Shown: positions 30,337-39,496, numbered from the stretch's first letter. The stretch is DNA of 51,119 bases from Bradyrhizobium acaciae (GCF_020889785.1 NZ_JACMYK010000043.1:1-51119), one strand, 5' to 3'. Made by a program: numbers and translations. Notes: generated by a model from the letters alone, not told the origin.

Positions 30337-32697
30337 ATGAAGAAGGCGCGGCGCGATCAAGATCGGTCTGGGCGTGTGGGGATTTATTCGGTGGGAATGA
30401 CTTGGTATCGAAGCAAGCGCGGCTTGCTTGGATCAACGGCTGCGATCAACGCGGCCCTTCTTGGTTCGATCATGCTTGCAGCAGCAGGTGCAAACGTCGC
30501 CAGCGCTCAGGCGCAAAGCAGTCCTCCGCAGAACAATGCCAGCGTGCTTCCGGCCGTGACGGTGGATCAGCCCGGCGCGGCGAAGAAGCGTGCTGCCGCT
30601 GCTTCAAGTCAGAACACCAGGTTTTCGCGCGCGGTCGCCGCGAACCGGCGCAGTCGTGTCGCTACACCTGCGCAGAGCCAGGCGCCGCGATCGCAGGGCA
30701 GCTCAGGCAATATCGGTACGACGACCGGTTACGTCGCGACCGGCAGTACGGCAGGAACCAAGACAAACACGGCGCTGATCGAAACGCCGCAGTCGCTCTC
30801 GGTGGTCACGCAACAGGAGCTCAGGGATCGCAACGTTCAGACACTCAAGGACGCCGTCAACTACACGCCCGGCGCGACGACCACGGCGTTCGGCTATGAT
30901 CCGAGGTTCGATAGTTTCTACATCCGCGGCTTCGATGCGACCTACACCGGGATCTATCGCGACGGCCTGCGCCAAGGCGGCGGCAACTTCGCTATTCCAA
31001 AGATCGAGCCATACGGTCTCGACAGTGTATCGATCCTGCGTGGTCCGGCCTCGGGGCTCTATGGCCTCGGTTCTCCCGGAGGCATCGTCGATCTCACCAC
31101 CAAGCGGCCGACGTTAACGCCGTTCGGCGAAGTGCAGCTGCAGGCCGGCACCTATGATCGCTATCAGGGCAGTTTCGATCTCGGTGGTCCGGTGCCCGGC
31201 AGCGATCAACTGTATTACCGGCTGACGGGTTTGCTGCGCGAGGCAAAGACCTGGTATCCCGGCAATGACGACGATCGCGCCTATATCGCGCCGGCGCTGA
31301 CCTGGCGGCCGGACGCCGATACGTCGTTCACGATCCTCAGCGAATATCAAAGCAGCCGCACCGCCGCGAGCATCGGCAACTTCCGCACGCCCGACGGACA
31401 ATTGACCAACATTTACTCGAACGATCCGGCCTTCAGCGCGATGGATCAGAAGCAGTATCGCATCGGCTATGCGTTCGAGCACAGTGTCGACGACGTCTGG
31501 ACCGTGCGGCAGAATTTCCGCTTCTATCAGGTCGACACCGACGCGAAATACACCCAGATCGATTCGATCGACAGCAGCACCAATCTCGCGTCGCGCTCCG
31601 CCTGGCGCATCCTGGACAGCTTCAACACGGTGACGCTCGACAACCAGGCCGAGGCCAAGTTCATGCTCGGCGCGATCAAGAACACGGTGCTGTTCGGCGT
31701 CGATTACGGCCACTCCTACTACAACGACAAAATAGGCTACGGCGCGGCGCCGGATCTGAATCTCCTGACGATGAACTACGGCGCGCAGGCGATCGCGACA
31801 CCGGCGTTCTCGATCTTCAACAAGCAATCGACTGACGAGGTCGGCGTCTACGCGCAGGAACAGGCCAAGCTCGGCGGCTTCGTCCTGACTCTCAACGGCC
31901 GCCAGAGCTGGGTGTCGCAGACCACGACGGCGGGTCTCGACGGCGAGCCGTCGACGCAGAAGGCGAATGCCTTCACCGGCCGCGCGGGCCTCGCTTACGT
32001 CTTCGATAGCGGCATTGCGCCCTATGTCAGCTACGCGACGTCGTTCGCCCCGCAGGTCGGTGTCGACGTGTCCGGGACGCCATTCAGGCCGACCACCGGC
32101 GAGCAGAAGGAGATCGGCATCAAGTACCAGATGCCGCAGCTTCCGGTGCTGTTGACCGCCGCGGTGTTCGACATCACCCAGGACAATGTGCTGCGCACCG
32201 ATCCCGGCAACATGGCGTTCCAGGCCGCAACCGGCCAGATCGAATCCAAGGGCGTCGAGCTCGAAGCGAAGCTGGCGCTCAAGCAGGGGTTCGATCTCAC
32301 CGCGGCCTACACCCATCTCAACGTCGTGATCACGCAGGGCAGTCCGGATACGACCGGCAACGAGCTGTCCGGCATTCCGCGCAATTCCTTCGCTGCCTTC
32401 GGCAAATACACCTTCCAGTCCGGCGTGCCCGTCGAGGGGCTCGGGCTTGGCCTTGGTGTGCGCTATATCGGGACCAACTTCGGCAACGACCAGAACACGT
32501 TCCAGAATGCGGCGAGAACGTTGTTCGATGCCGTGATCGACTACGATCTCGGCAAGCTGGACCGGCGATTGCTCGGCGCCACCGCGCGCCTGAACGCGAC
32601 CAATCTGTTCGACACGCACTTCCAGACCTGCCAGTCCGGCTACTGCTATGCCGGCGAGCGGCGTCAGATGATCGGCACCCTGTCCTACCGCTGGTAG
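30337..32697 (+). CDS. TonB-dependent siderophore-type receptor
   Basis: About 786 residues. An extended signal region (hydrophobic part STAAINAALLGSIMLAAAGA) precedes a likely TonB box (LPAVTVDQ). The plug starts around IETPQSLSVVTQQELRDRNV, with DAVNYTPGATT, FYIRGFDATYTGIYRDGLRQ and ILRGPASGLYGLGSPGGIVD, all hallmarks of FhuA/FpvA-type receptors. The 22-strand barrel ends in the aromatic LSYRW. It imports an iron chelate or similar ligand across the outer membrane using TonB energy. The start is uncertain: ATG at 30337 or at 30397, the latter directly preceded by GGTGGGA. No transport genes are adjacent, so the ligand is unknown. Confidence 0.93.
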   Translation: MKKARRDQDRSGRVGIYSVGMTWYRSKRGLLGSTAAINAALLGSIMLAAAGANVASAQAQSSPPQNNASVLPAVTVDQPGAAKKRAAAASSQNTRFSRAVAANRRSRVATPAQSQAPRSQGSSGNIGTTTGYVATGSTAGTKTNTALIETPQSLSVVTQQELRDRNVQTLKDAVNYTPGATTTAFGYDPRFDSFYIRGFDATYTGIYRDGLRQGGGNFAIPKIEPYGLDSVSILRGPASGLYGLGSPGGIVDLTTKRPTLTPFGEVQLQAGTYDRYQGSFDLGGPVPGSDQLYYRLTGLLREAKTWYPGNDDDRAYIAPALTWRPDADTSFTILSEYQSSRTAASIGNFRTPDGQLTNIYSNDPAFSAMDQKQYRIGYAFEHSVDDVWTVRQNFRFYQVDTDAKYTQIDSIDSSTNLASRSAWRILDSFNTVTLDNQAEAKFMLGAIKNTVLFGVDYGHSYYNDKIGYGAAPDLNLLTMNYGAQAIATPAFSIFNKQSTDEVGVYAQEQAKLGGFVLTLNGRQSWVSQTTTAGLDGEPSTQKANAFTGRAGLAYVFDSGIAPYVSYATSFAPQVGVDVSGTPFRPTTGEQKEIGIKYQMPQLPVLLTAAVFDITQDNVLRTDPGNMAFQAATGQIESKGVELEAKLALKQGFDLTAAYTHLNVVITQGSPDTTGNELSGIPRNSFAAFGKYTFQSGVPVEGLGLGLGVRYIGTNFGNDQNTFQNAARTLFDAVIDYDLGKLDRRLLGATARLNATNLFDTHFQTCQSGYCYAGERRQMIGTLSYRW

Positions 32698-32719
32698 CTC
32701 TTGCCGCTGGTAGCTCTTG
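32688..32719. repeat. 16-bp perfect tandem duplication across the receptor stop codon
   Basis: CCGCTGGTAGCTCTTG occurs twice in a row (32688-32703, 32704-32719). The first copy encodes the last Arg-Trp and the TAG stop; the second repeats this out of use. It appears to be a recent slippage duplication with no effect on the protein. Confidence 0.85.
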
Positions 32720-32777
32720 TTGTTTGGACGCGTTTTCTTCACGCGAACCGGCGTCCGCTTCGCTCGAAAACGCGAAG

Positions 32778-34163
32778 TTACACCGGCACCCGCACCGTGG
32801 CGCGCAGGCCGCCCATCGGGCTGTCGCCGAGCATGATGTCGCCGCCATGCGAGCGCGCAATGTCGCGGGCGATCGCAAGTCCGAGCCCGCTGCCGCCTTC
32901 ATCCTGGTTGCGGGCATCGTCGAGCCGCAGGAAGGGCTTGAACACCTCCTCGCGCATGTTGGCGGGAATGCCGGGCCCGTCGTCGTCGACCGTGATGTTG
33001 AGATAGCGGTGGTCGCGCTGACCGGTGATCGAGATCGTGTTGGCGTGGCGCGCCGCGTTGGAGACGAGGTTGGCGAGGCAGCGCTTGAACGAGGCCGGCT
33101 TCACCGTGACGACCGGCAGGCCGTGGAACGCGACGGTCGCGATATGGCCGTGGCGCTCGGCGTCGCTGCGCAGTTCCTCCAGCGCCATCGCCATGTCGGT
33201 CGGTTGCGCGACCTCGCCGGAATCGCCGCGCGCGAAGGCGAGGTAATCCTCCAGCATCATCGACATCTCGTCGACGTCCTTGCGCATCGCGTCGATCTCG
33301 GGGCCTTCGCCGATCAAGGCGAGCTCGAGCTTGAAGCGGGTCAGGATGGTGCGCAGATCATGCGACACGCCGGCGAGCATTGCGGTGCGCTGCTCGATCG
33401 AGCGCTCGACGCGCGCCTTCATCTCGATGAAGGCCTGCGCCGCGCGCCGCACCTCGCGCGCGCCCCGCGGCCGGAAATTCGGCGCTTCGCGGCCCTTGCC
33501 GAAACTTTCGGCAGCGTCGGCCAGCCGCAGGATCGGTTTGATCTGGTTGCGCAGGAACAGCACGGCGACGATCAGCAGGATCGACGAGGTGCCGACCATC
33601 CAGAAGATGAAGATCTCCGAGTTGGAGGCGTAGGCCGCGCTGCGCTGGGCGAAGATCCGCATCACCGAATCGTCGAGCTGCACGCGGATCTCGACCAGGT
33701 TGGATTTGCCGACGGTGTCGATCCAGAATGGACGGCTGATCTGCCGGCCGAGCTGCACCGAGAGGGTCTGGTCGAGCAGCGAGAAGAACGGCTTCGGTCC
33801 CGGCGGGGGCATGTCGCCCGCGGGAAGGAAGTCGACCACCAGCTGCAGCTTCTGGGCGATGCCGCGCAGGTGCGCGCGGTCCTTGTCCTGCGGATAGGTC
33901 TTGTAGACGTCGATCAGCGCGGCGATGTCGGATACCACCGCGGCCGACAGGCGTCGCGTCACCGTGTTCCAGTGCCGCTCCATGAACACGAAGGCGACCA
34001 CGGTTTGCAGGATCACCATCGGCACGATCATGATCAGCAGCGCGCGTGCGTAGAGGCCGGTCGGCATCCAGCTCTTGAACGCGTTGCCCATCCAGCCGTT
34101 CGCCTTCGAGACGCGCTGCGAGGCGTTCTTGATCAGGGTCAGGCCGGAGTCGAGCGTGCTCAT
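32778..34163 (-). CDS. EnvZ-like sensor histidine kinase
   Basis: This 461-residue inner-membrane kinase has two membrane segments (about residues 40-62 and 185-205) around a periplasmic region. A HAMP domain follows (RNQIKPILRLADAAESFGKG). The dimerisation/phospho-acceptor motif is AGVSHDLRTILTRFKLEL with its His. The ATP domain has N (NLVSNAARHA), G1 (DDDGPGIP) and G2 (GGSGLGLAIARDIARSHGG). The gene follows the OmpR-type regulator by 8 bases and must be its partner. The signal sensed is unknown. Confidence 0.94.
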   Translation of the reverse strand: MSTLDSGLTLIKNASQRVSKANGWMGNAFKSWMPTGLYARALLIMIVPMVILQTVVAFVFMERHWNTVTRRLSAAVVSDIAALIDVYKTYPQDKDRAHLRGIAQKLQLVVDFLPAGDMPPPGPKPFFSLLDQTLSVQLGRQISRPFWIDTVGKSNLVEIRVQLDDSVMRIFAQRSAAYASNSEIFIFWMVGTSSILLIVAVLFLRNQIKPILRLADAAESFGKGREAPNFRPRGAREVRRAAQAFIEMKARVERSIEQRTAMLAGVSHDLRTILTRFKLELALIGEGPEIDAMRKDVDEMSMMLEDYLAFARGDSGEVAQPTDMAMALEELRSDAERHGHIATVAFHGLPVVTVKPASFKRCLANLVSNAARHANTISITGQRDHRYLNITVDDDGPGIPANMREEVFKPFLRLDDARNQDEGGSGLGLAIARDIARSHGGDIMLGDSPMGGLRATVRVPV

Positions 34164-34171
34164 GGGCTGTC

Positions 34172-34900
34172 TTATGGCGAGGCGACCAGGCGATAGCCGA
34201 TGCCGCGGACCGCCTGGAGGAACAGCGGATTGGCGGGATCGTGCTCGATCTTGCGGCGCAGGCGGTTGATCTGCACATCGACCGCACGCTCGTTGACGGT
34301 GCCGCCGGAGGTCAGCTCGGCGCGCGGCACGGTCTCGCCGGGCGCGCTCGCAAGGATGCGCAGCATCTCGCGCTCGCGGTCGGTGAGATGGATGATCTCC
34401 TCGCCCTGACGCAGCTCACTGCGCTCGATGTGGAAGATGTAGGGGCCGAACGCGATCTGCTCGACGGTCACGACCTGCGGCGGCGCGGTGCGCTTGAGGA
34501 TGTTGCCGATGCGCAGCACGAGCTCGCGCGGCTCGAACGGCTTGGCGACGTAATCGTCGGCGCCGATCTGCAGGCCCTCGATGCGGGCTTCCGCCTCGTG
34601 GCGCGCGGTCAGCATGATGATCGGCACCGTGGAGGAGCTGCGGATGAAGCGGGCAAGGTCGAAGCCGTTCTCGCCGGGCATCATCACGTCGAGGATGAGC
34701 AGGTCGAAATGCAGCCCGAGCAGCTTGGCGCGCGCGTCGGTGGCGCTCATTGCCGTCGTGACGCGATAGCCCTCGCTGGAGAGAAAGCGCGACAACAGGT
34801 CGCGAATGCGGCGGTCGTCGTCGACCAGAAGCAGATGCGGCGCGTCGTCGGCCGGTTCGATCGGCGCGCGCATCATGGTTGCAGCCTGCACCAGGTTCAC
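34172..34900 (-). CDS. OmpR-type response regulator
   Basis: A 242-residue DNA-binding regulator. The receiver has LLLVDDDRRIRDLL, the phosphorylated Asp in LLILDVMMPGENGFD and Lys in YVAKPFEPREL. A winged-helix trans_reg_C output domain follows (LTDREREMLRILA; VDVQINRLRRKIEHDP; VRGIGYRLV). The start is GTG at 34900, overlapping the TGA of the MarR gene (GTGA) with an AAGGGA site; ATG at 34876 is the alternative. The marR-ompR coupling resembles the petP-petR pair described in Rhodobacter; I infer homology from layout and protein type only. Confidence 0.93.
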   Translation of the reverse strand: MNLVQAATMMRAPIEPADDAPHLLLVDDDRRIRDLLSRFLSSEGYRVTTAMSATDARAKLLGLHFDLLILDVMMPGENGFDLARFIRSSSTVPIIMLTARHEAEARIEGLQIGADDYVAKPFEPRELVLRIGNILKRTAPPQVVTVEQIAFGPYIFHIERSELRQGEEIIHLTDREREMLRILASAPGETVPRAELTSGGTVNERAVDVQINRLRRKIEHDPANPLFLQAVRGIGYRLVASP

Positions 34901-35445
34901 TCCCTTGCTTTTCTGCCGCCGCCGAAGATCGCTTCGAGCACCTTGTCGGGATCGTCGCGGTCGATCATCGCGCGGAGGAACTGGCGAACCGTCTCGACGC
35001 CGGCCGGATCGATGCCGGCGATCGCGCGGTTGATGCGGTCGGTCTGCAACCCTGCGAGCTTGCCGACCAGCGCCTCGCCCTTCGGTGTGGCGTAGAGCAG
35101 GCGCTGCCGGCGGTCGTTGTTGCCGGTCTTCTGCACGATGTAGCCCTCGTCCAGGAGCTGCTTGAGCACGCGCCCGAGCGATTGCTTGGTGATGCGCAGG
35201 ACATCGAGCAGGTCGGCAACCTTCAGCCCGGGATAGCGGGTGACGAAGTGGATGACGCGGTGGTGGGCGCGGCCGAAACCGAACGCCTCCAGCTCCTGGT
35301 CGGCGTCGCCGACAAAGTCGCGGTAGGCGAAGAACAAGAGCTCGATGATGTCCCAGCGCAGGTCGCGCGCGCCCGCCGCAGGAGCGTTCTCATCTCCCTG
35401 CGAATCGGGCTTGGCAGCCATGCCTGAGAAATTTATGTCAGTCAT
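34897..35445 (-). CDS. MarR-family transcriptional regulator (PetP-like)
   Basis: This about 182-residue protein has a winged helix-turn-helix typical of MarR (ELEAFGFGRAHHRVIHFVTR, VADLLDVLRITKQSLGRVLK, wing TGNNDRRQRLLYATPKGEAL). It overlaps the OmpR-type gene by four bases, so all three genes through the histidine kinase form one unit. The start is probably ATG at 35445; ATG at 35466 or 35421 is possible and none has a clear ribosome site. A palindrome at 35488-35511, 43 bases upstream, could be its own operator. Confidence 0.9.
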   Translation of the reverse strand: MTDINFSGMAAKPDSQGDENAPAAGARDLRWDIIELLFFAYRDFVGDADQELEAFGFGRAHHRVIHFVTRYPGLKVADLLDVLRITKQSLGRVLKQLLDEGYIVQKTGNNDRRQRLLYATPKGEALVGKLAGLQTDRINRAIAGIDPAGVETVRQFLRAMIDRDDPDKVLEAIFGGGRKARE

Positions 35446-35775
35446 ATTGACGTATCTTGGTCTCAATGTTACAAAACTGACCGTCGCGACGAAACATTAA
35501 GTCGTTTCGTCCTTGACAGCGTTTGACGCGGCCTGAAAAAGCCTGTGAGGCGGTTTGGGCCGCAAATTGGACTACCGTGCGATTGTCGAGCGGCATTTCG
35601 GCAAACATACTGGACTTCAGCACTCCGCAAAAGCATGTCTAAACGGCATGTTGGCGACGGAAACCGGCCGGATTGCCGGCGGTGGTGAAGTCCGGACCAG
35701 CCGAGCCTGATGGCTCCGGGGGAAACAGGCCAGCGCCCGATATGGCGCCGGTTCCGACAGCGGAAAGCAAGAAAA
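35446..35775. other. 330-base divergent gap between marR and ilvE
   Basis: No gene is supported. It contains the palindrome at 35488-35511 and a TTGACA at 35513-35518 that could be a rightward -35 box, though no good -10 was found at the right spacing. It must hold promoters for both flanking units. Confidence 0.4.
35488..35511. promoter_or_regulatory. Candidate operator palindrome upstream of marR
   Basis: GACGAAAC (35488-35495) and GTTTCGTC (35504-35511) are exact reverse complements with an 8-base centre. It lies next to a possible -35 TTGACA and 43 bases before the marR start, where an autorepressor site would be expected. The assignment to MarR is an inference. Confidence 0.35.
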
Positions 35776-36855
35776 ATGACTTTGAAATTCGACATCCAGC
35801 CTTCGCCGAATGCCACGTCCGACAAGGACCGCGCGGCGAAGCTCGTGGACCCGGGCTTCGGCCGCGTCTTCACCGACCACATGGCGATCGTCCGCTATAG
35901 CCAGGGCAAGGGCTGGCACAACGCCCGCGTCGAGGCACGCGCGAACTTCCCGCTCGATCCGGCAGGCGCGGTGCTGCACTACGCCCAGGAGATTTTCGAA
36001 GGTCTCAAGGCCTACAGGCGCGACGATGGCGGCGTGAACCTGTTTCGTCCCGACGCCAATGCTCGCCGCTTCCGCGATTCGGCCGAGCGCATGGCGATGG
36101 CGCCGCTGCCCGAGGATGTGTTCATCGAGGCGGTCGAGCAGCTGGTGCGGATTGATCGCGCCTGGATTCCGGGCGGCGAGGGCAGCCTCTATCTGCGGCC
36201 GTTCATGATCGCGAGCGAGGTCTTCCTCGGCGTGAAGCCGTCGGCGGAATACATCTTCTCGGTGATCGCCTCTCCGGTCGGCTCCTATTTCAAGGGTGGT
36301 CCCGCGCCGGTCTCGATCTGGGTGTCGGAGAATTACACGCGTGCCGCAATCGGTGGCACCGGCGCGGTCAAATGCGGCGGCAATTATGCTGCAAGCCTGC
36401 GCGCGCAGGCCGAGGCGATCGATCGCGGCTGCGACCAGGTCGTGTTCCTCGATGCGGTCGAGCGCCGCTATATCGAAGAGCTCGGCGGCATGAACATCTT
36501 CTTCGCCTTCGACGACGGCTCGCTGCTGACGCCGCCGCTCGGCACCATCCTGCCCGGCATCACCCGCGACTCGATCATCGCGCTCGCCAAGGATACCGGC
36601 ACCCGCGTGCGTGAGGAGCCCTACACGATCCAGCAGTGGCGCGCCGATGCGGCCAGCGGCAAGCTGAAAGAGGCGTTCGCCTGCGGCACCGCCGCCGTGA
36701 TCTCGCCGATCGGCAAGGTGTGCTCGGCGAGCGGCGACTTCCAGATCAGCGGCGGCGTGGCCGGCCCGGTCGCCATGGGCCTGCGCAAGAAGCTGGTCGA
36801 CATCCAGTACGGTCGCACCAACGACCCGCATAACTGGATCAGAAACGTCGCCTGA
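35776..36855 (+). CDS. ilvE: Branched-chain amino acid aminotransferase
   Basis: This 359-residue pyridoxal-phosphate fold-type IV enzyme catalyses the last step of valine, leucine and isoleucine synthesis and its reversal. It is of the longer type-II form (FTDHMAIVRYSQGKGWHNA; HYAQEIFEGLKAYRR). The PLP lysine is in GTGAVKCGGNYAASL, and the phosphate-cup segments DAVERRYIEELGGMNIFF and LPGITRDSII are present. The start at 35776 follows GAAAGCAAGAAAA, a weak purine-rich site. It is a single gene, divergent from the marR operon. Confidence 0.95.
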   Translation: MTLKFDIQPSPNATSDKDRAAKLVDPGFGRVFTDHMAIVRYSQGKGWHNARVEARANFPLDPAGAVLHYAQEIFEGLKAYRRDDGGVNLFRPDANARRFRDSAERMAMAPLPEDVFIEAVEQLVRIDRAWIPGGEGSLYLRPFMIASEVFLGVKPSAEYIFSVIASPVGSYFKGGPAPVSIWVSENYTRAAIGGTGAVKCGGNYAASLRAQAEAIDRGCDQVVFLDAVERRYIEELGGMNIFFAFDDGSLLTPPLGTILPGITRDSIIALAKDTGTRVREEPYTIQQWRADAASGKLKEAFACGTAAVISPIGKVCSASGDFQISGGVAGPVAMGLRKKLVDIQYGRTNDPHNWIRNVA

Positions 36856-37083
36856 CGCGAGAGCGGTTCCACGGCTGAGGATTTCGATTTGGCGCCTCTT
36901 CCTGTGCAAGGGAGAGGCGCTTTCGCGATGAGACCATCAAGCCGCTGCTGAAATCGATGCCGAAGGGCGACGCCGGCGCGCTTCGCGCGCGGATGGAGCA
37001 GCCTTTGGAGCAGCCTTGAGGACCGGTGTTCGACCGCAGCGGAGGTGCAGAGCCGGGTTGCCGCTTCGCGCGTCCACTGATAA

Positions 37084-38607
37084 ATGCCGCCAATGGCCGA
37101 GAAACCCAAAAAACCCCAGAAACTGAAGGCGCGCCTGCCGCGCGGACTGGAAGATCGCGGCCCGGCCGCGATCAATGCCACCCGGGCGATGGTCGAGAAG
37201 ATCCGCGCCGTCTACGAGCTCTACGGCTTCGAGCCCGTCGAGACACCGGCGATGGAATATACCGACGCGCTCGGCAAATTCCTGCCGGACCAGGACCGTC
37301 CCAACGAGGGGGTGTTCTCGTTCCAGGACGATGACGAGCAGTGGATCTCGCTGCGCTACGACCTGACCGCGCCGCTGGCGCGTTACGTCGCGGAGAACTT
37401 CGACGCGTTGCCGAAGCCTTATCGTTCTTATCGATTTGGTTTTGTCTTCCGCAACGAGAAGCCCGGCCCCGGCCGCTTCCGCCAGTTCATGCAGTTCGAC
37501 GCCGACACGGTCGGCTCGGCGACGCCGGCGGCCGACGCCGAGATCTGCATGATGGCGGCCGACACGATGGAAGCGCTCGGGATTCCGCGCGGCTCCTATG
37601 TCGTGAAGGTGAACAATCGCAAGGTGCTCGACGGCGTGCTCGAGGCCATCGGCCTCGGCGGCGACGAGAATGCAGGTCGCAGGCTCACGGTGCTGCGTGC
37701 GATCGACAAGCTCGACAAATTCTCTGCCGACGAGGTTCGCAAGCTGCTTGGTCCCGGGCGATGGGACGGCGGCGAAGAGGGCAAGGGCGACTTCACCAAG
37801 GGCGCCGAGCTGAGCCCCGCGGATGCCGATATCGTCCTGGCCGTCACTCAAAAGCGCGACGATTGGAAAGAGGCGATCGCTGCAGCCGAGACTTACCTGG
37901 CGAAGAGCGAAGTTGGTCAGGCCGGTGTGAGCGAGCTCGAAGAGATCGCCAAGCTGGTCGCGGCATCCGGTTACGACGCGGATCGCATCCGCATTGATCC
38001 CACCGTTGTTCGCGGTCTCGAATATTACACGGGGCCTGTCTACGAGGTTGAGCTGCTGCTCGACACCAAGGACGAGAAGGGGCGCCCGGTGCGCTTCGGC
38101 TCGGTCGGCGGCGGTGGCCGCTATGATGGCCTCGTCTCGCGCTTTCGCGGCGAGCCGGTGCCGGCGACCGGTTTCTCGATCGGTGTGTCGCGCCTGCAGG
38201 CCGCGCTGACCATGCTCGGTCAGCTCGACGCGAGGGCCGAGTTCGGCCCGGTCGTCGTCACCGTGTTCGATCGCGACCGCGTCGCCGATTACCAGAAGAT
38301 GGTCGCGCAGCTGCGCCGGGAGGGCATCCGCGCCGAGCTCTATCTCGGCAATCCGAAGAACATGGGCAACCAGCTCAAATATGCCGACCGCCGCAACTCG
38401 CCCTGCGTCATCATCCAGGGTTCGGATGAGAAGGCGCGCGGCGAGGTGCAGATCAAAGACCTGATCGAGGGCGCCAAGGCGGCGGCCGCGATCGCCTCCA
38501 ACCAGGAATGGCGCGAAACGCGCCCCGCGCAGTTCTCCTGCGCAGAGGCCGATCTGGTCGCCAAGGTCCGCGAAGTCCTGGCGCGGCATGACGTGGCGTG
38601 GGGATAG
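37084..38607 (+). CDS. hisS: Histidine-tRNA ligase
   Basis: This 507-residue class II synthetase charges tRNA-His. Motif 2 and nearby residues are in RYDLTAPLARYV and FRNEKPGPGRFRQFMQFD. The histidine-binding block is VVRGLEYYTGPVYEVE, motif 3 is in PATGFSIGVSRL, and the anticodon-binding domain follows (VVVTVFDRDRVADYQKMV). It is longer than the E. coli enzyme, with an insertion around residues 200-260 as in other alphaproteobacteria. ATG at 37084 or 37093 are both possible starts. It is 228 bases from ilvE. Confidence 0.96.
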   Translation: MPPMAEKPKKPQKLKARLPRGLEDRGPAAINATRAMVEKIRAVYELYGFEPVETPAMEYTDALGKFLPDQDRPNEGVFSFQDDDEQWISLRYDLTAPLARYVAENFDALPKPYRSYRFGFVFRNEKPGPGRFRQFMQFDADTVGSATPAADAEICMMAADTMEALGIPRGSYVVKVNNRKVLDGVLEAIGLGGDENAGRRLTVLRAIDKLDKFSADEVRKLLGPGRWDGGEEGKGDFTKGAELSPADADIVLAVTQKRDDWKEAIAAAETYLAKSEVGQAGVSELEEIAKLVAASGYDADRIRIDPTVVRGLEYYTGPVYEVELLLDTKDEKGRPVRFGSVGGGGRYDGLVSRFRGEPVPATGFSIGVSRLQAALTMLGQLDARAEFGPVVVTVFDRDRVADYQKMVAQLRREGIRAELYLGNPKNMGNQLKYADRRNSPCVIIQGSDEKARGEVQIKDLIEGAKAAAAIASNQEWRETRPAQFSCAEADLVAKVREVLARHDVAWG

Positions 38608-38625
38608 CCATTCGCTTGTGACGTC

Positions 38626-38648
38626 ATGCCCGGCCTTGTGCCGGGCAT
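38626..38648. repeat. ATGCCCGG...CCGGGCAT palindrome after hisS
   Basis: 8-base arms around a 7-base loop; a variant of the 17081-17103 element, placed 18 bases after the hisS stop. There is no T run, so it is a weak terminator at best. Confidence 0.65.
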
Positions 38649-38725
38649 CCACCTCTTGTTTGATGCACGCCACGTGGATGGCCGGGGTTAGCCCGACCAT
38701 GGCGACAACAAGAGGGAGAGCAACA

Positions 38726-38929
38726 ATGCCTGAGATCACCGTGAGCATGGCCGCCGGCCGCACCGACGAGCAGAAGGCCGGCATGATGCGCGACATCACC
38801 CAGGCGCTGGTGAAGAATCTCGGCGTCGATGCCGACGCAGTGGTGATTCAGATCAACGAAGCGCCGCTGCATCACAAGATGAAGGGCGGCAAGACCTTCG
38901 TCGAGCGCGCGGCTGCGGCGAAGAAATAG
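38726..38929 (+). CDS. 4-oxalocrotonate tautomerase family protein
   Basis: This 67-residue tautomerase-fold protein has Pro2, the catalytic base of the family, exposed by removal of Met1 (MPEITVSMAAGRTDEQKAGM). The segment VIQINEAPLHHKMKGGKTF fits the usual active-site arginine/lysine region. ATG at 38726 follows GGGAGAG. It may act on a keto-enol substrate of aromatic breakdown, but no such pathway genes are nearby. Confidence 0.9.
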   Translation: MPEITVSMAAGRTDEQKAGMMRDITQALVKNLGVDADAVVIQINEAPLHHKMKGGKTFVERAAAAKK

Positions 38930-38946
38930 CCCGGCTTTCTCCACGG

Positions 38947-39067
38947 GTCGTCCCTGCGCAAGCAGGGACCCATAACCACAGGGTTGAGTTGTTGCATCGA
39001 GCTGCGGCCCAGCGTCGCGCTGCAAAAATCTTCGGTGGTTATGGGTCCCGGCCTACGCCGGGACGAC
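38947..39067. repeat. Two facing GTCGTCCC...GGGACCCATAACCAC repeats
   Basis: Left copy 38947-38980 (GTCGTCCCTGC...GCAGGGACCCATAACCACA) and inverted right copy 39037-39067 (GGTTATGGGTCCCGG...CCGGGACGACA). Both fill the gap between the tautomerase and thioesterase genes. Confidence 0.75.
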
Positions 39068-39085
39068 AGTTTTTCTGAGGCGCCA

Positions 39086-39496
39086 ATGGACGCACGTGAC
39101 TTCATCAAGATCGGCATGAGCGCCGAGCGCATGCTGGTGGTGCCGCCGGAGCGCACGGTCGGGCATTTCGTGCCCGGCATGCCGATGGTCTATGCGACGC
39201 CGATGATGATCCTCGACATGGAGATGGCGTCGGGCGATGCGATCCGCTCTGCGTTGCAGCCCGGTTGGGTCACGGTCGGTACCGAGGTCGATATCCGCCA
39301 TCTCGCGGCGGCACTCGTCGGCGCCACGGTGCGGACCACCTCGAAGGTGATCGCGGTCGAGCGCCGCGTGATCCGCTTCGAGGTCGAGGCGTTCGAGGGC
39401 ACGCGCAAGCTCGGCGAAGGCCGCCATGCCCGCGGCCTGATCAATGTCGAGAGTTTCAACAGGCGGCTGGCCGGGATGTCGGGGCTGGCGCACTAG
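39086..39496 (+). CDS. Hotdog-fold thioesterase (FlK-like)
   Basis: 136 residues. VGHFVPGMPMVYATPMMILDM, followed by SALQPGWVTVGTEVDIRHLA, is the layout of the fluoroacetyl-CoA thioesterase-like hotdog family, which hydrolyses short acyl-CoA thioesters. Here the active residues cannot be fixed, and fluoroacetate specificity is not implied. The start at 39086 has GAGG about six bases upstream; the open frame beyond it lies in the repeat. Confidence 0.85.
   Translation: MDARDFIKIGMSAERMLVVPPERTVGHFVPGMPMVYATPMMILDMEMASGDAIRSALQPGWVTVGTEVDIRHLAAALVGATVRTTSKVIAVERRVIRFEVEAFEGTRKLGEGRHARGLINVESFNRRLAGMSGLAH

Noticed and set aside
31114..32742. A 542-codon open frame on the minus strand opposite the TonB receptor
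   Set aside because: Shadow of the receptor; composition is Arg/His/Val-rich and without motifs.
36937..38799. A 620-codon open frame on the minus strand opposite hisS
   Set aside because: Shadow of hisS; no domain seen.
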